Shown here piece by piece: positions 59,801-64,000 of a stretch of 64,000 nt of DNA; position 1 is the stretch's first letter, and every line of letters begins with the position of its first letter. The notes under the pieces were generated by a model. That model made no database searches. It was not told the DNA's origin and was given only the letters and a program-made list of their open reading frames with translations. A program made the translations under genes and the position numbers. This stretch comes from Atopsyche davidsoni (Eukaryota; Arthropoda; Insecta; Trichoptera; Hydrobiosidae), in the NCBI GenBank assembly GCA_022113835.1, contig JAILWY010000001.1, positions 3,410,001 through 3,474,000 on the forward strand, given 5' to 3'.

Positions 59801-62800
59801 GACAGAGTAAGTCAAGAGTGATTAAACTATTAAAGTTGATTTATAAGACGGATTATGATGTTTTATTATCAGTTAAGCTTTGCTTTTGCACACTTATATG
59901 ATGGCGCTATAAACAGAGCCTCTTACAATGATCTAGTTCTCTTAATCTTTACCAGTTAAAAAAAATAATAATAACTGATGGTTCTCGATTTCATCATGTG
60001 ATAAATACAATTGCACAATTTAAGTATATTTTTTCCAATAGGAATGGGAGGTTCTTATAAGCATACCGGAAAGTTTCACAAAAGGAAAAGGTGATGCTCA
60101 TGAAGTCCCATCTTGGATACCAGAAGAGAGACACCCATATGTAAACATGATTCAGGTTAGTCAAACGACCTACACAGCCAGGACTAAAATAGCTTCTTTA
60201 TTCATTCATAAATATTTTATATTAATAATGAGAGTACACATACTAAGCTTAATATGCTTCTAAAAATCTATTTATTTTTCACAATATTGACAAAATTTGA
60301 ATGATGCAGAGTATAATTAAAATTAATGCATGCAATGCTTTACACTAATTGGAATAAATACCCAATAATTGGTGGAAGACCACTAATAAACAGTGAAAAA
60401 CTGAGCATTTTTTTTTTTAATTTTGTGAATGAGTATTTTTGGGCATGCCGCCCTTTATGCAATAATATACTAGTACACCTCTAAATTTATGATTTCAATT
60501 CATACTACATGACGCCTAAAAATTTTAATGAGTACGATTTTTAGGGATCGTTACCAGAGATGCATTCCCGACTCCAACTGGAAAATAAAAACACATGGGC
60601 CAAGTTTTCCACTGCCGGAGATTGGGATTGCATTCCTAACGAAGCTGCGCTAACATCCTTTCAGAAAGTGCTGATCATCTGGGCCTTGCGACCCGATAAA
60701 ATGTATTCTGCTTTTATCAAAGCTACATCACAAATTCTAGGTGAGTTCCTATTGTAAATAATTATGGGAAGCTGTAAAACTCAACTGCCAAGAATATAGT
60801 CGACCCCAAAATTTTGCTACCTTCAGAATATGCTCTAAGTATCGTTTTATACTCACCTGCTCTATACAATCAAACTTGTAATAGGCTGCATGCCGAACTT
60901 TTGAAGTTCTCTCAAGGAATAGAGCAACTAGCTTTCTCGATAAGCCCAAATATGTATACCATAAAGGCCTCTCATAGATATAGGAAACCTCTTTGCAAAA
61001 TGTCATGAGGTCCATTAAATCAGAAAAGCCATAAATACTTCAAAAACATATTAATGCAGACACTTCGAGTTTTATCTGTTCCGACCACACATTTTCCATC
61101 CTCTCAATTGTTTAGAACATAGAATAAATATTTGTTGTTTATTTGCAGGTATCAGTCAAATATATCCAGGAGGAGACCTGCTGTCAGTTGTAGAACGGTG
61201 GGGCTCTCCAGAACAGCCCATCCTGGTGATCGGAGCTGCTGGCACTGACCCTATAGACCAGATCAGAGCTAGAGCTGAACACGTTGTTGGAGTCAACAAT
61301 TTAAGACAGGTTTCGAAAATTTAAACTCTAATTTACAAGGCTATCGTCACCCATTATCAGTCTACTACGGTATGAAGACCAATCTTTCGAGCAATCTCGG
61401 TCACTTCTTCTTTTCTAATTTCCGGTGGATCACCTGTTGTATCCTTCTGCCGTTCATCTTAAAGCTGATTTAGTTCATTTCAATATTTTTAGAAATAAAT
61501 TAATTAAATTTGCTTGATCAAAAACAATTTATTAATACAGTAGAAGTTGTCACAAACAAAAAATATGGGGGGGAGGTATTATTACAATAATGTAATTTAG
61601 GATATTTCAACACCTACATACACATATTTACTTAACACTTATTGACACTGTGATTAGACCTGAGACTGTGATTATTACCGGTTTAATTTAATTCCTGAAA
61701 GATCTATCCCAAACTCATGAAATGGGCTTACTTCTATTTGACCAATGATGATTTTTGTTGATATTATAATCTTGATATTATAAATTTGAGTTACTTAATT
61801 TTGTATATGTTTATTGTACAACAGGTTTGGCTGTTAGGCAGTGCCGAGGAGTCCAGTTCACCTCTCAGATCGTCCCTCCAGTGGGCATCTGACTCGGGAG
61901 GTTGGCTGGTGGTAGTCGTGGGAGCCGGCGGATGGGCCCATGAAGAACTGCAGGGCTCTTCCTTGACTTTAGGTCCTTCTGCGAACCTGAGAGCAAGGTT
62001 GTGGCTCGTGGCAGAAGATCCTAATGTGCCGCCACTCTTAGCAGCTGCATGTGTCAATGTTGTTATGGAAGTAAGTATTTTTCTATTAAAAATTATTCTT
62101 TTTTTGCTTATCATATATATCAATATCAATAAATTGACAGGCTCCAACGGGTATAAGAAACAACCTCTTGAGGACCCTATCGCTGTGGGCCCCTCAAGGT
62201 GGCCCCACGGCTCGGAGCATTCGGGATCCCAAAAAAACTCGCCTAGAGTTTTCTCTTGCCCTATCTCACAGTATCATGCAAGAGCGCTGCTCATACATAC
62301 CTCAAGGTCAGCCAGACATTAAAATTTAAAGTATTATCAAAAATAGTTATTGTTTTCTATTTAACTAATTTCATTCCACTCTAAGGTATACATTTTATTA
62401 TATTAATTCATTTTCATTGTACAGGATGGCGACAAGATTATGGCTTCAGTTGGGGTGATGCAGAAGCTAGTGTGGCTGGGGTGCGCACATCAGGTCGTGC
62501 CACAGCCGGTGGGCTGGCTGCTGCCCTGTATGCGGCTCGTGTCACATGCTCACGGGACGCGTGCCTTGCACGCGCCTTGCTGCAGAGGCATTTCGATGAG
62601 ACCGTCATTGGCCACCCTTGGAAGCCACTGGGGATGGACTTGAACTTGCCCATGTCACTCAATTTACAGGTTATTGATAAGTATAAATAATAAGTTGTTA
62701 TTTAGAATATATTATTATTAGTTACATTCGAATTGTTAGATTATACTGTTATAGCAATATTGCTATTAGAATTTTTGGTGATGAGCTGCATTCTAGGGAT

Positions 62801-64000
62801 TATCTTCAGGAAAAATCATTTTATCTGAAGATGACTTCTTCTTAAAATGATTTTATTTTTTTAGGATTACCTATCAGTTCTTTCGCACTTCCCAATAAAC
62901 GATAGTCCTGTACAGCTCGGGCTGGCCAACAATATCTACAGAGCTCGAGAGCAGCAAGAGGGGAATAATGTTATCGGCCAACTCAGTATGTAAATTCTCT
63001 GTAAAACTACTCTCTCACAATTTGATGAATAATATAAATGCATATAAATTAACCGATTTATACATTCATTTTCTAAAGTAGATCTATCCAAAATATTATA
63101 ATTGAATATAATTTTTTAACAAATTTTTTCTAGAAACATACTTCCAAGGGGAGGTAGATAGTTTGTACGATAATAAGATATGGAAGAAAAAAATGGCTCC
63201 TATCCTATCTCTATGGAAGAAACTCAACAGCGGACCTGACTCACTTGTGAAGGCAAAAGTATCTGATATCAAGGTAAAATAAATATTATACTACATAATA
63301 GAATAAATTGAATTAATGCGTAAGCTATTGTTTCTTCTATTTTATGATTTCATTTCAACATATCTATAATATAAATTTGATGATATGGTTGTACAATAGA
63401 CAAAAATACTATTTTAATAATGGCCTACTTTTTCATTCCAGATGAAAACTTCGGGTGATAGTCTAAGTGCTCTAGCAGCTCGAGAGTGGGAAGTGGCGGT
63501 GACAGCTGTGCGCGGCGTGCACGCAGCCCTTGGGGCACTCCGGGGCTCTTCCCCGCCTGTCCATCCTGAGCATCGAGATATTGCAGCATACCTCATTGCT
63601 GATAAGGTATATTACAAATCAAAAACCTCTAATATCGCTATTATTTTTCAGTCTTCACTTATTTTCTATAATGTATTTTTTTCTGTTGAATATTCAATAA
63701 TTCACTAACCCTAATTTTAAAGTTATCTTTTAATGTCTTCCTTCTTTTCCCACAAACAATTTATGATTCATTAGTGTCAATTTGCCTTCCTGATATTAAT
63801 CAAAAAAATTATGTTTTTTAATAAGAATTTTTTTTTAATTTAAATATTTTGCCATTCCAAATACATTTTTTTATATTAACTTCATAGCTACCTAGTGGCT
63901 GTCCCTGGGTAGCAATCTATAGCTTACTATGTGCTTGTAATCCAGACTCCGCCATCTTGGAGAGCCCTGTGGACAGGGGGCCCCCCTTCGGCAGCGGCCT
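9165..64000 (+). CDS. DYNC2H1: Cytoplasmic dynein 2 heavy chain, 71 exons, 3' end cut by window
   Basis: Motor heavy chain of the dynein-2 complex, which walks toward microtubule minus ends and powers retrograde intraflagellar transport in cilia; the fly orthologue is beethoven. The ATG at 9165 opens the sequence FILSTS, matching the start of the family. Exons join in frame throughout, giving about 12,118 coding bases (4,039 codons) up to the window edge; vertebrate proteins have about 4,300 residues, so roughly the last 200-270 residues lie outside. Domains in order: tail (about 1-1300), linker (to about 1630), AAA1 P-loop GPAGTGKT at 1655-1662, AAA2 P-loop GPPGSGKS at 1949-1956, AAA3 P-loop GPPASGKS at 2249-2256, degenerate AAA4 P-loop near 2584-2591, coiled-coil stalk with microtubule-binding tip (about 2814-3138), AAA5, AAA6 and part of the C-terminal domain. 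Two introns hold complete genes. Exon lists are given in the four block entries below. Confidence 0.95.
10961..11023 (+). repeat. (TA)n microsatellite, about 31 units
   Basis: An uninterrupted TA run begins 17 bases after the exon 5 donor in dynein intron 5. It translates as alternating YI and is not coding. Length is likely polymorphic. Confidence 0.95.
18614..18787 (+). other. Possible 57-aa transmembrane smORF, or small coding exon
   Basis: An ATG in good context (G at -3, G at +4) opens a 57-codon frame ending TGA at 18785. The peptide begins [15 protein letters not shown], has [16 protein letters not shown] in the middle, and a hydrophobic segment [17 protein letters not shown] near the end. 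A strong acceptor (TTTTATTTAG, ending 18611) precedes the ATG by two bases, and a textbook donor GGT|GTAAGT lies at 18767, so the frame may instead be a 155-base exon (18612-18766) of an unrecognised gene nested in the intron. I could not place a next exon. Codon use looks coding-like, but length is short enough to arise by chance. Confidence 0.3.
19262..19429. mobile_element. 168-bp MITE with about 37-bp terminal inverted repeats
   Basis: Left arm starts TTGGGTGTTATGCCGCGTCA and the reverse complement of the right end starts TTGGGTGCTATGCCGCGTCA; the arms stay alike to GTTGGTCTTC, with about three mismatches. The interior is short and non-coding. No clear target-site duplication is visible, so the superfamily is unassigned. 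Confidence 0.75.
19911..19971. repeat. Small inverted repeat with TTGGCGAAA-type motif
   Basis: GCTACTAGCTTCGCC at the left pairs with GGCGAAAGTAGTAGC at the right with two mismatches. Between them GGCGAAACCTAGCATG and a near copy form direct repeats. Similar TTTCGCCAAC / GTTGGC wording occurs in the loop of the foldback at 24516-24665, suggesting related elements. Confidence 0.45.
20737..21336 (+). repeat. Three tandem 200-bp units
   Basis: The period is 199-200 bases: TATGAACACTTCCTCGGGAC recurs at about 20770, 20969 and 21169, and CACGGGTCAGAGCTCATCGC near the end of each unit. Units 2 (about 20937-21136) and 3 (about 21137-21336) look identical by eye, while unit 1 (about 20737-20936) differs at several sites, so the latest duplication is recent. 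The unit has no long open frame, and its origin is unknown to me. Confidence 0.9.
21337..22370. other. Intronic sequence without recognised features
   Basis: Mixed AT-rich sequence. A weak inverted repeat around GAGATTGCGAAC / GTTCGTAATCTC lies at about 21622-21702. The motif GAGGAGCTTGGCGACC near 21555 resembles GGAGGAGGTTGGCGACC near 24475, which hints at fragments of one dispersed repeat. No coding frame stands out. Confidence 0.4.
22371..22732 (+). mobile_element. Possible retroposed insertion with poly(A) tail
   Basis: A moderately GC-rich segment with overlapping short frames ends in an AATAAA at about 22703 and then a run of eleven A at about 22720-22730. This is the layout of a poly(A)-tailed retrocopy or SINE/LINE 3' end. 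I do not recognise its body and cannot define a target duplication. Confidence 0.3.
22805..22945 (+). repeat. Dispersed repeat, copy 1
   Basis: Contains GATCAAAAGGCTGGCGAAAT, TTTGCGTATTCGTT and GTGGTTACTGG followed by GAGTCTCTCTGCGG. The same ordered blocks occur at 23722-23880 (same strand) and 32130-32273 (opposite strand), so this is a dispersed family rather than chance. No coding potential seen. Confidence 0.7.
23055..23600 (+). mobile_element. Jockey-like LINE, RT C-terminal fragment
   Basis: Broken plus-strand frames encode the region typically found at the C-terminus of Jockey-clade reverse transcriptases: [15 protein letters not shown], then TYACPIWG, then [20 protein letters not shown] and [12 protein letters not shown]. 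Stops and a frameshift (for example the TAA near 23385) show it is dead. It sits between two direct copies of the dispersed repeat at 22805 and 23722. The tail to about 23670 is C-rich low-complexity sequence. Confidence 0.75.
23722..23880 (+). repeat. Dispersed repeat, copy 2
   Basis: Same blocks as copy 1, including GATCAAAAGGCTGGCGAAAT, TTTGCGTATTCGTT, GTGGTTACTGG and GTAAAATTAGAAAGT, about 917 bases downstream in the same orientation. Together copies 1 and 2 bracket the Jockey fragment. Confidence 0.7.
24516..24665. mobile_element. 150-bp foldback element with about 46-bp near-perfect arms
   Basis: The left arm begins AATATTTTTGAATAAAATAC and continues ACTTGAGTGATTTTCCACAT; the right arm is its reverse complement, GTGGAAAATCACTCAAGTAT onward. 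The loop holds GGTTTCGCCAACCTTTCACG. Such long matching arms suggest a recent insertion or strong hairpin. It could be a MITE or a solo terminal structure of a larger element. Confidence 0.75.
24792..24962 (+). other. Exon-like open block, unassigned
   Basis: After a good acceptor (CCATTCTGCAG) a frame runs through [19 protein letters not shown] and [15 protein letters not shown] to GTCAG|GCAAGT, a perfect GC-type donor. Codon use looks plausible but I do not recognise the protein and no neighbouring exon in matching phase was found. It may equally be chance or transposon-derived. Confidence 0.2.
24963..27355. other. Repeat-rich intronic sequence, no gene recognised
   Basis: Contains a direct repeat of GGTTGTCAGTTGTG at 25501 and 25630, GC-richer patches at 25843-25960 and 26025-26100, and a pair of opposed blocks, GACGTTTCGGTCGAAGTACC near 26260 and GACCGAAACGTCGG near 26950, each next to a CATCTTC block. 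The opposed blocks resemble ends seen near retroelements, but I see no RT frame between them. Confidence 0.35.
27360..27415 (+). mobile_element. Possible tRNA-derived SINE head
   Basis: TGGTTCAGCAGCTAGCACGC matches a pol III box A (TGGYNNARNNG type). About 35 bases on, CTCCGGGTTTTTTTC could be a decayed box B. A T-rich tail follows. It cannot be folded into an intact tRNA, so a SINE fragment is the better reading. Confidence 0.3.
27416..28410. other. AT-rich intronic sequence, nothing recognised
   Basis: A 70-codon frame at 27517-27729 has no family resemblance that I can see. The rest has dense stops and no clear repeats. Confidence 0.4.
28417..28498 (-). other. Minus-strand exon-like block, unassigned
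   Basis: On the minus strand an 82-base open block encodes [18 protein letters not shown] then VYDEYHWNI and ends at a good donor (T|GTATGT). Upstream of it lies a long pyrimidine-rich tract (the complement of the purine tract 28514-28620) and an AG. The peptide looks protein-like but I cannot name it, and no partner exon was found. Confidence 0.2.
28514..28620 (+). repeat. G/A-rich purine tract with imperfect tandem units
   Basis: Repeats of GGGGAGAGGGGGCAAGGAGT give more than 100 bases that are almost all purine on the plus strand. It is an imperfect mirror-like sequence able to form triplex (H-DNA) or G-rich structures. Apparent ORFs through it are low complexity. Confidence 0.8.
28621..31610. 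other. Intronic sequence with scattered GC-rich islands
   Basis: Holds a 26-bp perfect palindrome centred at 28956/28957, a GC-rich block 29790-29960 with a short open frame ([16 protein letters not shown]), another frame to 30173 ending NNKLL, and a GC-rich block 31340-31530. None resembles a family I know, and I treat the frames as unproven. Confidence 0.35.
31707..32120 (+). mobile_element. Candidate non-autonomous hAT-like element with 31-bp tandem repeat
   Basis: CAGTGCTTCTCAAAGTGG at 31707 resembles the terminal inverted repeat of many hAT elements, followed by GGTCCCTACGGTCC and GGGGTCCCTGAACAACGTC blocks. Near the other side a 31-base unit, GGGTCTGTAGGCAAGTTTTG plus 11 more, is repeated three times (32015-32107) with a partial fourth. 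The opposite terminal repeat is not clear, so the borders are uncertain. Confidence 0.4.
32015..32107 (+). repeat. 31-bp tandem repeat, three units
   Basis: Units start at 32015, 32046 and 32077 and differ by about one base; a fourth partial unit begins at 32108. The array directly abuts the reversed dispersed repeat. Confidence 0.9.
32130..32273 (-). repeat. Dispersed repeat, copy 3 (reverse)
   Basis: The minus strand reads AAATCAGAAGGCCGGCGAAG, GTGTTTGCGTATTCA, TTGGTTGGGTGTCGGAGTCT and GCGCGATGCGCTG in the same order as copies 1 and 2 on the plus strand. Divergence is greater than between copies 1 and 2. Confidence 0.6.
32579..32650 (+). repeat. 8-bp minisatellite CGACCCGR, nine units
   Basis: Nine consecutive octamers, CGACCCGA (x3), CGACCCGG (x4), CGACCCGA, CGACCCGG, lie in a GC-rich block (about 32480-32740). 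Because eight is not a multiple of three it does not encode a simple repeat, which argues against coding. CpG density is very high. Confidence 0.9.
32983..33343. mobile_element. 361-bp pogo/Tigger-type MITE with TA target duplication
   Basis: The left end is CAGTTATACCTCGCTTTACG and the reverse complement of the right end is CAGTAATACCCCGCTTTACG, each flanked by TA (32981-32982 and 33344-33345). CAG termini, TA duplication and the ATACC..CG wording fit pogo/Tigger elements of the Tc1/mariner superfamily. The interior has no transposase, so it is non-autonomous. Borders are well defined. Confidence 0.8.
33480..33700. other. GC-rich island upstream of laminin beta-1
   Basis: About 200 bases rich in C and CpG within AT-rich surroundings. 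Open frames exist on both strands, as expected for such composition, and none is recognisable. It may be regulatory, a transposon piece or neither. Confidence 0.35.
34800..35275 (+). repeat. Degenerate direct repeat, about 316-bp offset
   Basis: TGATTGATCACTCGACTGTC near 34833 and TAATTGATCATTCAACCGTC near 35150 begin parallel stretches of about 95 bases that both run into GTTTGCCTCT and CAAG-CTTAC. A third partial match (CTACAAGGTCTTACGCATAT) lies between at about 35070. This is an old tandem duplication or repeated array. Confidence 0.55.
35276..35520. promoter_or_regulatory. GC-rich island upstream of laminin beta-1
   Basis: CpG-dense segment with C-rich runs, some 600-800 bases before the laminin ATG. 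A promoter-proximal regulatory role or an upstream noncoding exon is possible, but no specific site can be called. No acceptable coding frame is seen. Confidence 0.35.
35983..36011 (+). promoter_or_regulatory. GC-box / G-tract array before LanB1
   Basis: GGGGGCGGGCGGGGCGGG continues as three more GGGGC units, giving overlapping Sp1-type GC boxes and at least four G-runs able to form a quadruplex. It lies 90-118 bases before the laminin start codon, either in the core promoter or in the 5' UTR. Confidence 0.6.
36101..41461 (+). CDS. LanB1: Laminin subunit beta-1, single coding exon, nested
   Basis: Secreted beta chain of the laminin heterotrimer, the core scaffold of basement membranes. The ATG at 36101 gives 1,786 aa, the usual family length; an upstream in-frame GTG is not used as a start. 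A signal peptide ([15 protein letters not shown]) covers about residues 1-23. The N-terminal LN domain follows (to about 280) with FWCNTR and [14 protein letters not shown]-like LE repeats begin at [10 protein letters not shown] (281) and run to about 550, then the laminin IV type B domain (about 550-785), and a second LE array to about 1190. Next come domain II coiled coil, the cysteine-rich beta knob ([14 protein letters not shown], about 1403-1440), and domain I coiled coil. The chain ends DYYRLCES, whose cysteine normally bonds to the gamma chain. No intron interrupts the frame, whereas animal laminin genes are usually split. It lies inside dynein intron 25 on the same strand. Confidence 0.96.
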   Translation: MTRSAWASAVLALALTLVGPACGEYRNRSRTYVPTHLHPCEKSSCYPATGNLLIGRDGKLTASSTCGVDRQERYCIVSHLEDRKKCFWCNTRPDTEKIPALNHRISNIIYRYIPGTRMRSWWQSRNGVENVFIRLDLEAEFHFTHLIIVFKTFRPAAMLVERSFDFGKTWRVYRYFAHNCEESFPGVPTHSPRVLTDVVCESRYSNVAPSADGELIFRVLPPSITVDNPYSQEVQNLLKMTNLRINFTKLHTLGDDLLDNRAEIHEKYYYGITDMTVRGSCSCYGHASKCLPLPGVEAKLDMVHGRCECTHNTKGLNCEFCEDFYNDLPWKPAFGKITNACKSCTCNDHATKCHFDAAVYDLTAKVSGGVCDDCAHNTMGRNCEQCKPYYYQDPNLSMQHPDVCRPCECDPKGSLDDAICDPVTDAANNQESGRCHCKKNIGGQLCDSCKNGFWNFDESNPDGCHACTCNGLGTVDSRGCDVDTGECTCKRYVTGRDCNQCLLEFYGLSDNEEGCSPCDCDVGGSLDNDCDVVTGQCRCRNNVQGRKCDQPTQHFFSGGLDNLIYEAEVSQCNDADDNSINRNCQVIVREPFRDGRSDFWTGTGHMKVFEGDVLEFIIDDIVTSMEYDIVIRYEPQMPGDWEQVYVTIERPDIISPDSPCANSRPDDDTKIVTLLDNSRTVTVEPSVCFEAGKTYKIKIGFSQQKPGVTNTRANVLIDSIFLMPKVFNLPFFNSSTPAAVARRREYERARCGDAYYYTLDKAALPEICKNYHMSIGFMVFKGGLPCQCDPTGSTSYKCTEHGGPCPCKANVVGRKCNRCAPGTYDFGPEGCKSCDCNNIGSLDNFCNSTGGQCRCRPNTYGRQCDQCQPGYWNFPTCIQCDCHGHADVCDSKTGACISCRDYTDGHKCDRCKEGYYGDPRLGYDIPCRACPCPGTTESKHSFANRCSLDESTNDVICECQEGYAGSRCEICADNYFGHPELPGGSCDACECNDNIDVIKPRNCDPHTGKCLQCLYNTEGNHCEVCQAGYYGDALEQSCGECICEILGTNSTSGPCNRTTGQCPCHANVIGLECDQCADNHWKIASGEGCDPCDCDTLGSLAEQCNEYDGQCSCKPAFGGRQCDQCRANFWGDPNVQCYECQCDQLGSASQQCSRDTGACTCLPGIGGYKCDQCARGYLGESPVCTACGECFDNWDRIISGLLEDTHYAINNASKIKTVGATGAYSRDFVEMEKMLAEVENLINSTAIGKHDVSEFDDKVNDLEKKLHLSEEDFLNADSILSDASTNINLGKAALDDLIKKSELLKEKSKELDANATTLQEANLEGALNLTREAKQRAIKATDDADNTQRIIADSERQIKGTEALIARQYESFNHTQKENDKNLNSLQDKLNELESQIPELNDKMCGHATTSCDHQCGGANCGNCGGLSCDRGAVTKAEQALDYANKTEVRLRQHESMADDLLRTISVANLEMSAAREISQETFNLAIAARNLTDNITKISTDLTNHLKDFLNNTGATPKDVRTLADAILNMTIDLKPEQITELADKINSYVVQLTDIEKIIEETREDLNDARDLKEEAIQTKDHAVASLETAKHVIKALEEAKIAQNLAKDAIDQANADIEAAKVDLTPIASETDEAQRKANATNEEVQRQHKSLENLNKMIVKTESDATALRAEAATAVSTAELAQELARDLRQKYHKVNSTLADKVNQSANSRDRAQSLLKRATQLAADTQTQLKQLQSMEDLYNSNSNSLNKLQNHIDGLNLQVQDYLAKITERADYYRLCES
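41462..42661 (+). other. LanB1 3' UTR and rest of dynein intron 25
   Basis: AT-rich sequence without coding frames. Candidate poly(A) signals are ATTAAA near 41753 and AATAAA at 42304-42309, the latter giving a 3' UTR of about 850 bases. The remainder to the exon 26 acceptor shows nothing else. Confidence 0.6.
42304..42309 (+). terminator. LanB1: Candidate LanB1 poly(A) signal
   Basis: Canonical AATAAA about 845 bases after the laminin stop, followed by T-rich sequence. Using it would end the nested transcript about 350 bases before dynein exon 26. Confidence 0.4.
42662..46117 (+). CDS. DYNC2H1: DYNC2H1 exons 26-33: linker and AAA1
   Basis: Exons: 42662-42884, 43467-43703, 43795-44171, 44313-44454, 44698-44817, 45129-45317, 45459-45682, 45920-46117. 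The linker shows WVYLEPIL and [20 protein letters not shown]1, the main ATPase site, has P-loop [16 protein letters not shown], Walker [11 protein letters not shown] and [14 protein letters not shown], all intact, so the motor should be active. For exon 27 the acceptor at 43466 and for exon 31 the acceptor at 45128 were chosen over upstream ones because they restore the exact family spacing ([13 protein letters not shown] and [12 protein letters not shown]). The last exon has [13 protein letters not shown] and VVQALRLN and ends in phase 2; the partner exon is at 49198. Confidence 0.9.
46118..47031 (+). other. Intron 33, part upstream of the nested receptor
   Basis: About 900 AT-rich bases between dynein exon 33 and the receptor start. 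It must contain whatever promoter the receptor has, but I cannot call specific sites. No repeats or other frames stand out. Confidence 0.5.
47032..48939 (+). CDS. Divergent ionotropic receptor (IR), single exon, nested
   Basis: Chemosensory ligand-gated cation channel of the insect ionotropic receptor family, related to ionotropic glutamate receptors; it acts in dendrites of ciliated sensory neurons, normally with a co-receptor. I start at 47032 because [20 protein letters not shown] is a good signal peptide; in-frame upstream starts (TTG 46960, ATG 46966) would hide it. The protein is 635 aa. Ligand-binding half S1 includes [16 protein letters not shown] and [13 protein letters not shown]. 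Transmembrane M1 is [20 protein letters not shown], the M3 region reads [19 protein letters not shown] then IGFLT, and M4 is [20 protein letters not shown]. The SYTANLAAF motif of true glutamate receptors is replaced by YQSSLIGFL, typical of divergent IRs. Lack of introns also fits that group. Which IR subfamily it belongs to is not clear. It lies in dynein intron 33 on the same strand. Confidence 0.9.
   Translation: MDIKRFIVLFHLVCHALSISPLEKHLRSRDSSISIYRTLGRCVSEIVRVYFYRKQYVPFVFALGTRMDKCSLRKDLILQGAINQLARRVGNFSAVMIMRDFQIEDHIICENFIIITDSASSLQENIYMIPSTVFSYTGRIIIVVKPVMGISNSILDTNVQNILEFCWHNKMINIVVVIYYSDHPKIFSFYPYGDPNHCEEVRAIQVDSWMKNSFVNNADLYPKKTLQMNMCPVQVVAVVRSPHVILDQKPDGSLGVTGVEGHLIELLAALLNFTLVVLEPRYQWGEWNSTEWTGAIGDLASDRADIGIGAHIVAIDTLDVIDFSYGYNTVYIVWAIPRFKRNNTLGSKLVQPFRKYIWLLFITTVIGLTFLLYCLKLKIPNRSVQVDVLGMTICEATLGLSMMHMPEGRFARFVFTVWIWTSLVLRCCYQSSLIGFLTHDFYKKTVFTMTDMIHNDFVFYGTSTSVILMQNATDEVVKTILKDLIIIDEENYESITTDIAMGKIMGAALHLKSQIKKLNYNYTESYLDILQETFRSQIITLALSKFSPLVEASNYWILTISEAGFIDKWVDDTESPSPPMKNSPTIIQMVHLFGPFMILLIGETISTLVFICEVLCFKYQGYRLKNLFLSNKLNK
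48922..48935 (+). terminator. AATAAA pair overlapping the IR stop region
   Basis: Two AATAAA hexamers at 48922-48927 and 48930-48935 lie inside the last codons of the receptor, and a third at about 48974 follows the stop. If the first two are used the 3' UTR is almost nil; the third gives a short UTR well before dynein exon 34. Confidence 0.45.
48940..49197 (+). other. Intron 33, part downstream of the nested receptor
   Basis: AT-rich tail of the intron with an AATAAA at about 48974 and a T-rich tract before the exon 34 acceptor TTTATAG. Nothing else seen. Confidence 0.5.
49198..55437 (+). CDS. DYNC2H1: DYNC2H1 exons 34-50: AAA2 to AAA4
   Basis: Exons: 49198-49321, 49430-49537, 49698-49854, 49992-50199, 50593-50767, 50919-51053, 51529-51728, 51864-51969, 52165-52284, 52535-52704, 52798-52933, 53009-53122, 53280-53496, 53700-53929, 54350-54569, 54941-55106, 55245-55437. 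AAA2 has P-loop GPPGSGKS and [23 protein letters not shown]3 has P-loop GPPASGKS, but the strand that should carry the Walker B acid reads [11 protein letters not shown] with no acidic residue. AAA4 reads [11 protein letters not shown], lacking the P-loop lysine, as in other dynein-2 chains. Exon 40 starts at 51529 (GTAG|ATT TCA GAG TGG); other acceptors hit stops. Overall length between P-loops matches the family, so the losses are substitutions and not missing exons. Confidence 0.88.
50427..50501. repeat. Intronic hairpin and short direct repeats
   Basis: In dynein intron 37, CAATATGTTTCATATGTA (50463-50480) and its exact reverse complement (50484-50501) form 18-base arms with a 3-base loop. 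A further copy of ATGTTTCATATGTA and repeats of TTCACAATAT lie just upstream. Confidence 0.85.
55516..64000 (+). CDS. DYNC2H1: DYNC2H1 exons 51-71: stalk, AAA5, AAA6, partial C-terminus
   Basis: Exons: 55516-55730, 56017-56250, 56352-56561, 56795-57008, 57249-57349, 57673-57829, 57907-58061, 58188-58414, 58519-58628, 58896-59183, 59323-59481, 60042-60155, 60545-60740, 61149-61309, 61825-62070, 62141-62306, 62425-62669, 62865-62985, 63134-63273, 63442-63606, 63946 to beyond 64000. Coiled coil CC1 starts [20 protein letters not shown]; the tip region has [20 protein letters not shown] and [19 protein letters not shown]2 ends by about residue 3138. AAA5 has [14 protein letters not shown]. Later blocks are [24 protein letters not shown] and LWKKLN. 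In exon 67 the dynein-wide YGGRxD motif appears as YAARVT. Intron 57 uses a GC donor. The last exon begins TPPSWRALW after a TCCAG acceptor and is cut by the window; the remaining C-terminal domain is not visible. Confidence 0.9.

Overview
The window is animal nuclear DNA and almost certainly from an insect. The genes are split by many short AT-rich introns with GT-AG (two GC-AG) junctions, and it carries an arthropod-type ionotropic receptor, mariner, Jockey-like and Penelope-like transposon remnants, and MITE-like elements. A lepidopteran is my best guess from overall style, but the sequence does not prove it.

Layout. Positions 1-3489 are AT-rich 3' flank with no gene I can name. Positions 3490-8455 (minus strand) hold CCT2, the chaperonin TRiC/CCT beta subunit, in ten exons; its 1.9 kb last intron contains a Penelope-like remnant followed by a mariner remnant. 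Positions 8456-9164 are a head-to-head promoter region with an RFX-type X-box candidate. From 9165 (plus strand) to beyond the right edge runs the heavy chain of cytoplasmic dynein 2, the retrograde intraflagellar-transport motor (DYNC2H1; fly beethoven). I traced 71 exons, about 4,039 codons, and the last part of the C-terminal domain lies outside the window.

Two complete genes sit in introns of the dynein gene, both on its strand. Intron 25 (17864-42661, 24.8 kb) contains laminin beta-1 (36101-41461, 1,786 aa, one uninterrupted coding exon). Intron 33 (46118-49197) contains a one-exon divergent ionotropic receptor (47032-48939, 635 aa). The 18 kb of intron 25 upstream of laminin is a patchwork: a 168-bp MITE, a 200-bp triplication, a Jockey RT fragment, a three-copy dispersed repeat, foldbacks, a 361-bp pogo/Tigger-type MITE with TA duplications, minisatellites and many GC-rich islands, ending in a GC-box array just upstream of the laminin start.

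How the parts relate. Dynein-2 is needed to build sensory cilia and IRs act in ciliated sensory dendrites, so the nested receptor may share a neuronal chromatin domain with its host. Laminin beta-1 is a secreted basement-membrane protein with no evident functional link to the motor. All exon borders come from reading frame, splice consensus and recalled family conservation; no alignment was run. The most notable sequence-level points are the two nested genes, the X-box in the shared promoter, two GC-AG introns, loss of family motifs in dynein AAA3 and the C-terminal domain, a one-base frame break in CCT2, and a possible 57-aa transmembrane smORF at 18614.
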